A stretch of DNA of 64,000 nucleotides, taken from positions 153,147 to 217,146 of the forward strand of contig NZ_JAUNTW010000004.1 in assembly GCF_030538495.1 (NCBI RefSeq). Reading direction: 5' to 3'. The notes beneath the pieces are model-generated. The model did not search any database. It was not told where the DNA came from and was given only the letters and a program-made list of their open reading frames with translations. The stretch comes from Paracoccus sp. (in: a-proteobacteria) (GTDB lineage: Bacteria > Pseudomonadota > Alphaproteobacteria > Rhodobacterales > Rhodobacteraceae). This document shows positions 61,120-64,000 of the stretch, piece after piece. The position numbers and the translations under genes were made by a program. Position 1 is the stretch's first letter, and the number at the start of each line of letters is the position of its first letter.

Positions 61120-62726
61120 CGACGCGCCAGCACCACAAGGTCAACGTCGAACCCAGAGAGCCTGCACGACGAGCCTTCTGGGAACGTGAACCGGATCGAG
61201 ACGTAACGCCCGTTGGTCCTGAAGTTCAAACGCGATGTTGCAACCGGATCAAAGGACGAGACAGGCCCCCACTCTGCGGGCAGCGCGGGAAGGGCCTGCG
61301 CTGTCGTCTGCACACCAACAGCCCCCAAGGCGTCTGGGTTAGCGATCTGCAAGACTAGTGACCGCAAGAGTTTGGTGTCATGAAGTGCAACGCCTAGTTC
61401 GTCAAAATCTGCCATCAGGAGGCTACAGGACGCAGGCCAGATCAAGGCTTGGTCCGCATCGTTGGAAACCGCGCCCCCATTTTCTGGGTCATAGAAGAAA
61501 ACTCCACGGCCCGTCTTTGCGCTGTCCCCTGCGGCGGTTAGCATCAAAGACGACGCGACGTTTGACGCAAAGTTCCAACGCTGTGATAGCTGGTTCCAAT
61601 TAGCCAGCCCGTCCCACGTCACGGCCTTGTCGGACACGCCTTCAGGGTGACTCACGGAAGCGCCACTGGTGACGTTGGGAAGGTCAATGAAGGACCACGT
61701 GTCGGACTCGTAGTTGTAAACCGCAGCTTCGTTACACCCACGCCCGTCGTGGTCAAAAGCTGCGTCTGTGGCGGTCGGGTAGGCGAAGATAACCTCTGAC
61801 TGGCTGGGGTTGCTGAAGACCCGGCAGAGGTGGCGTTGATTGTAGTCAACCCGCGAAAATACACGATGGCGGATGCGTCCTGCGGCTACGGACTCATAAG
61901 ACACACCGTCCGTCTTGATAATATCCGACTCCCCGAAGACGTAGTGGTAGTGTTGGACTTCGGCCACACAGTTCTGGGACATGATCGGCAAGTCACTGAA
62001 CAGACGCTCAAAGGTGAACACGAAGCTCCCACCAACATATCCCATACGCCACACCTCGTTGGTCCCATAGATGATGAAGTGGTCGCCCAGCGTCAGGCCA
62101 TCGACTAGCTGTCCGTCACAATTCAGGACGGTTTCGCCAGCGAGTGAGTTCGTTTCGGCTGTATCCCAGCGAGGCCGGACGCCGGACTGAATGGCGTCAG
62201 ACCACTTGACCATGCTTGGATAAGCTGTGGCGGTCTTTGTTACGTTAAGGGCGACAAGAAAATCCCTGTAGTGTCTCAGGGCTGCTGTCGATTCGTTCGT
62301 CTGCCATCCGGGAATGACCGAGTAGCGTGACTCAGCGCCTGCAAGCGAAAGCGGTGGACCAGACTGCGTGTTTACATAGGATACGTTTCCGACGCGCGTG
62401 GCTATGGGAACGCCGACGACCGGGTGTTTGGTCGCTGGGGACACGTCATGCACCGCCCCGGCTTTGATCCGCTTCATCGCGCCGTCTTGATACAAAACAG
62501 TCACTGACTTGTTGGATCGACTTTCTGAGTCGTCAGTGGCAAGCACGGGATAGGCTGTATGACTGACTGACAAGACCGGCGGTTTGAACACAGGCGAGCG
62601 CGAAACACCGGACCCGTTAAAAGATACATTACGCGCTTCAGCAAACACCCCCAAGGGTAAGTCGGGGGCGGCGCGGTCGGTGACGACGCCTTTTAGTCCT
62701 AACTCACGGACGGGGATGTTAACCAT
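61116..62726 (-). CDS. Tail or head-tail structural protein
   Basis: A 536-residue, beta-rich protein. MVNIPVRELGLKGVVTDRAA and LGVFAEARNVSFNGSGVSRS near the start, and GRYVSIRFTFPEGSSCRLSG then FDVDLVVLARR at the end, are typical of podoviral tail nozzle or stabilisation proteins (the T7 gp12 position). Many short repeated strands (for example HYHYVFGESDIIKTDGV) suggest a propeller. It precedes the ejection-protein genes. Confidence 0.65.
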   Translation of the reverse strand: MVNIPVRELGLKGVVTDRAAPDLPLGVFAEARNVSFNGSGVSRSPVFKPPVLSVSHTAYPVLATDDSESRSNKSVTVLYQDGAMKRIKAGAVHDVSPATKHPVVGVPIATRVGNVSYVNTQSGPPLSLAGAESRYSVIPGWQTNESTAALRHYRDFLVALNVTKTATAYPSMVKWSDAIQSGVRPRWDTAETNSLAGETVLNCDGQLVDGLTLGDHFIIYGTNEVWRMGYVGGSFVFTFERLFSDLPIMSQNCVAEVQHYHYVFGESDIIKTDGVSYESVAAGRIRHRVFSRVDYNQRHLCRVFSNPSQSEVIFAYPTATDAAFDHDGRGCNEAAVYNYESDTWSFIDLPNVTSGASVSHPEGVSDKAVTWDGLANWNQLSQRWNFASNVASSLMLTAAGDSAKTGRGVFFYDPENGGAVSNDADQALIWPASCSLLMADFDELGVALHDTKLLRSLVLQIANPDALGAVGVQTTAQALPALPAEWGPVSSFDPVATSRLNFRTNGRYVSIRFTFPEGSSCRLSGFDVDLVVLARR

Positions 62727-62736
62727 TTTGGTTCCT

Positions 62737-63204
62737 TTAGAGCTTAGCCGCCTCGGTGAAAAATGCGTCCATATCTGCGTCCGTCTTTCCCTGAAGCTGG
62801 GCTAACTGTAGGACCAGCGGGTTGGTTCGGTCGACGGACGATGGGCGGACGGCGGCAGTGGTTGCCAGAAAATGCTGATCGGGGTCTTCGATCTGACTGA
62901 GCATCGCAAACACGGGGTCGGGCAGTATACCCTCGAAGAACCAGTCTTCAGATTCCTTTGGACTGATCCAATGAAGGATGCGAAGCATCCCGACAAGTTG
63001 CCGGAAGCTGATTGCGTCGGGGACAGGCACAGGCGCGGGAATGTAGGGACCGACAGGCTGGGCTACAACCTCACGCCATAGATCGGGATATTCGTCTTCG
63101 GTGATCGTGAGGGGTATCCAGCCGAACTCCGGGTGATCTAGCTCAAGGTCAATGTGCGTGTGCGTTTTTGACGAGTAGTGTGCGGTTTTGAACTCTGAAG
63201 TCAT
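62737..63204 (-). CDS. Tail-fibre-associated protein, possibly an assembly factor
   Basis: A 155-residue protein (MTSEFKTAHYSSKTHTHIDL...) with GWIPLTITEDEYPDLWREVV, an acidic and Trp-rich pattern like tail-fibre assembly chaperones. The ATG is 2 bases after the tail-fibre stop. A dyad lies inside (62955-62973). The function is inferred from position. Confidence 0.5.
   Translation of the reverse strand: MTSEFKTAHYSSKTHTHIDLELDHPEFGWIPLTITEDEYPDLWREVVAQPVGPYIPAPVPVPDAISFRQLVGMLRILHWISPKESEDWFFEGILPDPVFAMLSQIEDPDQHFLATTAAVRPSSVDRTNPLVLQLAQLQGKTDADMDAFFTEAAKL
62955..62973. repeat. Phage dyad 18
   Basis: CCTTTGGACTGATCCAATG, inside the tail-fibre-associated gene, reading WISPK. Confidence 0.75.
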
Positions 63205-63206
63205 CC

Positions 63207-64000
63207 TTAAGCAATCCTTAGCCAAAGTGTTGTTTCAGAGGTGCGTCCACCTCCCCCGAAATTAGACCACCCGGCTGCGTTTCTGGAATTCCCCATGCAT
63301 CTCCACGATCCGGAAAGTGGCTTCGCATCTGAATAAGAAACACCTGCGACACACGCGGGGCGGAGATGAGACCCGGCCACCACGTCCCCAAACGCGGAAA
63401 CAGAGTAGTCGGCTAGGTTTGTAGCCGCGAGGACATATGTCCCCACCAGACCCTGATCTGCCTCTGACAGTAGCGTTCGGACGGCGAACGACGACAGGCT
63501 ATGCGTGTGACCGGTCTCAGACACGCTGTTGGTGCTGGTTGCGGTGATCGCTGTCGGTGTCCCAAGGCTGATCGTGCGGTTGGACGACAGGTCGCCCCCG
63601 CCTGACAGGCCGCTGCCTGCGGTGATGGTGGTGGTTGTCGGGGGCACACTGGCTAGGGCGCGTAGGGCGCTAGGCGGGATGCGGACAGCGGTGGCGTTAT
63701 CGGCACCAGACAGGGCGACTATGCGCGCAGATGTAGCTGGGGGTTCGGCGCTGTAGGGCAGACTGCCCAAGTCTAGGCTGATGGTGCGGTCGGCAGCCAT
63801 GTTCCCGCCCCCGGACAGGCCCAGTCCGGTGTTGATGGTGCGGGAATTTCGGACCACAGTTCCGTCCACGGACAGGGTTCGGTTGGTCGACAGATCACCG
63901 CCACCTGACAAGCCAGAGCCTGCGTTGATGGTGCGGGAATTTCGAACCACAGTTCCGTCCACGGACAGGGTTCGGTTGGTCGACAGATCACCGCCACCTG
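63207..64000 (-). CDS. Tail fibre protein, C-terminal part (gene continues past the window)
   Basis: The frame is open from the right edge to 63207. It carries repeats of the form TINAGSGLSGGGDLSTNRT, common in phage tail fibres, then a short C-terminal head domain ending GRTSETTLWLRIA. The ETGHTHSLSSF segment recalls the His-rich metal-binding region of trimeric fibres. It should bind the host surface. The last two complete repeats are nearly identical in DNA, suggesting recent duplication. Confidence 0.82.
   Translation of the reverse strand, partial: GGGDLSTNRTLSVDGTVVRNSRTINAGSGLSGGGDLSTNRTLSVDGTVVRNSRTINTGLGLSGGGNMAADRTISLDLGSLPYSAEPPATSARIVALSGADNATAVRIPPSALRALASVPPTTTTITAGSGLSGGGDLSSNRTISLGTPTAITATSTNSVSETGHTHSLSSFAVRTLLSEADQGLVGTYVLAATNLADYSVSAFGDVVAGSHLRPACVAGVSYSDAKPLSGSWRCMGNSRNAAGWSNFGGGGRTSETTLWLRIA
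63831..64000 (-). repeat. 93-base tandem repeat in the tail-fibre gene
   Basis: Units beginning GTTGATGGTGCGGGAATTTC on the plus strand start at 63831 and 63924, an offset of 93 bases (31 residues). They differ at only one position in the first 50 bases. The array runs off the window. Confidence 0.85.

Larger units (their letters stand above)
29300..64000. mobile_element. Prophage, podovirus type, right end outside the window
   Basis: All genes from 29489 to the right edge are phage genes. The plus-strand block (to 41671) is transcription and replication, and the minus-strand block (from 64000 down to 41754) is virion, packaging and lysis. The replication set (single-subunit polymerase, SSB, primase-helicase, family-A polymerase, exonuclease, ligase) and the small capsid genes indicate a short-tailed phage. 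I see no tail tube, sheath or tape-measure gene. The 1712-residue virion polymerase-like protein is N4-like, the rest T7-like. No integrase, excisionase or repressor is recognised in this part. The left limit is approximate. Confidence 0.9.

Noticed and set aside
42673-64000. A gene transfer agent cluster
   Set aside because: Only the spikes look GTA-like; polymerases, replication genes, ligase and podoviral ejection proteins mark a phage.

Overview
The window joins about 29 kb of alphaproteobacterial chromosome to about 35 kb of an integrated tailed (podovirus-type) phage. The chromosomal part looks like the Rhodobacterales/Rhodobacteraceae. It is GC-rich, it has the argH - small lipoprotein - lysA - TIGR02302-type order, DUF1013, DUF465 and DUF1127 genes, and a PHB pair, and its intergenic regions carry a short element with the consensus GGATATTTNNNCACAGAAGAT. 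I would not name a genus.

Chromosome, 1-29237. Left to right: a truncated secreted protein; a long-chain polyprenyl diphosphate synthase; DUF2007 plus a TrmN6-like methyltransferase; DUF465; phaB and phaA on the minus strand (PHB synthesis); a stand-alone EAL phosphodiesterase; tag; a TlpA-like thioredoxin; argH, a lipoprotein, lysA, a TIGR02302-type membrane protein and a 50-residue membrane protein; a secreted RNase T2; DUF1013 (TrcR-like); a GlsB-like membrane protein; gabD; an SH3/DUF1236 secreted protein; two tandem BLUF blue-light sensor genes; DUF1127; rsmE and ubiA (divergent); an OmpA-family envelope protein with a small coiled-coil partner; an aromatic/aspartate aminotransferase with a mercaptopyruvate sulfurtransferase; an AI-2E family transporter; and gyrA.

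Phage, about 29.3 kb to beyond 64 kb. Plus-strand genes at 29489-41671 encode transcription and replication: a T7-type RNA polymerase divided into two ORFs, SSB, a RusA-like nuclease, a LAGLIDADG-like protein, primase-helicase, a family-A DNA polymerase, Dam methylase, 5'-3' exonuclease, dATP/dGTP diphosphohydrolase-like protein, ATP-dependent ligase and several tiny ORFs. Minus-strand genes from the right edge to 41754 encode the virion, packaging and lysis: tail fibre, tail proteins, three ejection-type proteins, terminase, portal, scaffold, capsid, adaptor, GTA-like head spikes, holins and an amidase. The two blocks converge on a strong bidirectional terminator at about 41680-41730. The window ends inside the tail-fibre gene. 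I see no integrase and no second attachment site.

The most interesting content is the transcription system. The 1712-residue ejection-type protein (51797-56935, minus) ends in what reads as a complete T7-family RNA polymerase domain: DxxGR, motif A Asp, motif B Arg/Lys/Tyr in the T7 spacing, and HDSFG. The other polymerase, in the early region, is split into two ORFs of 275 and 589 residues. This pairing (a virion polymerase plus a two-polypeptide polymerase) is the logic of coliphage N4, here on an otherwise T7-like replication set. In addition, 18 copies of a dyad matching TTRGAYNNRTCYAA are scattered through the phage, about half of them just before start codons, including the point where the polymerase is split and the internal start of the primase-helicase. 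I noticed none in the chromosomal half. They may be promoters for one of the polymerases, repressor operators or translational control sites.
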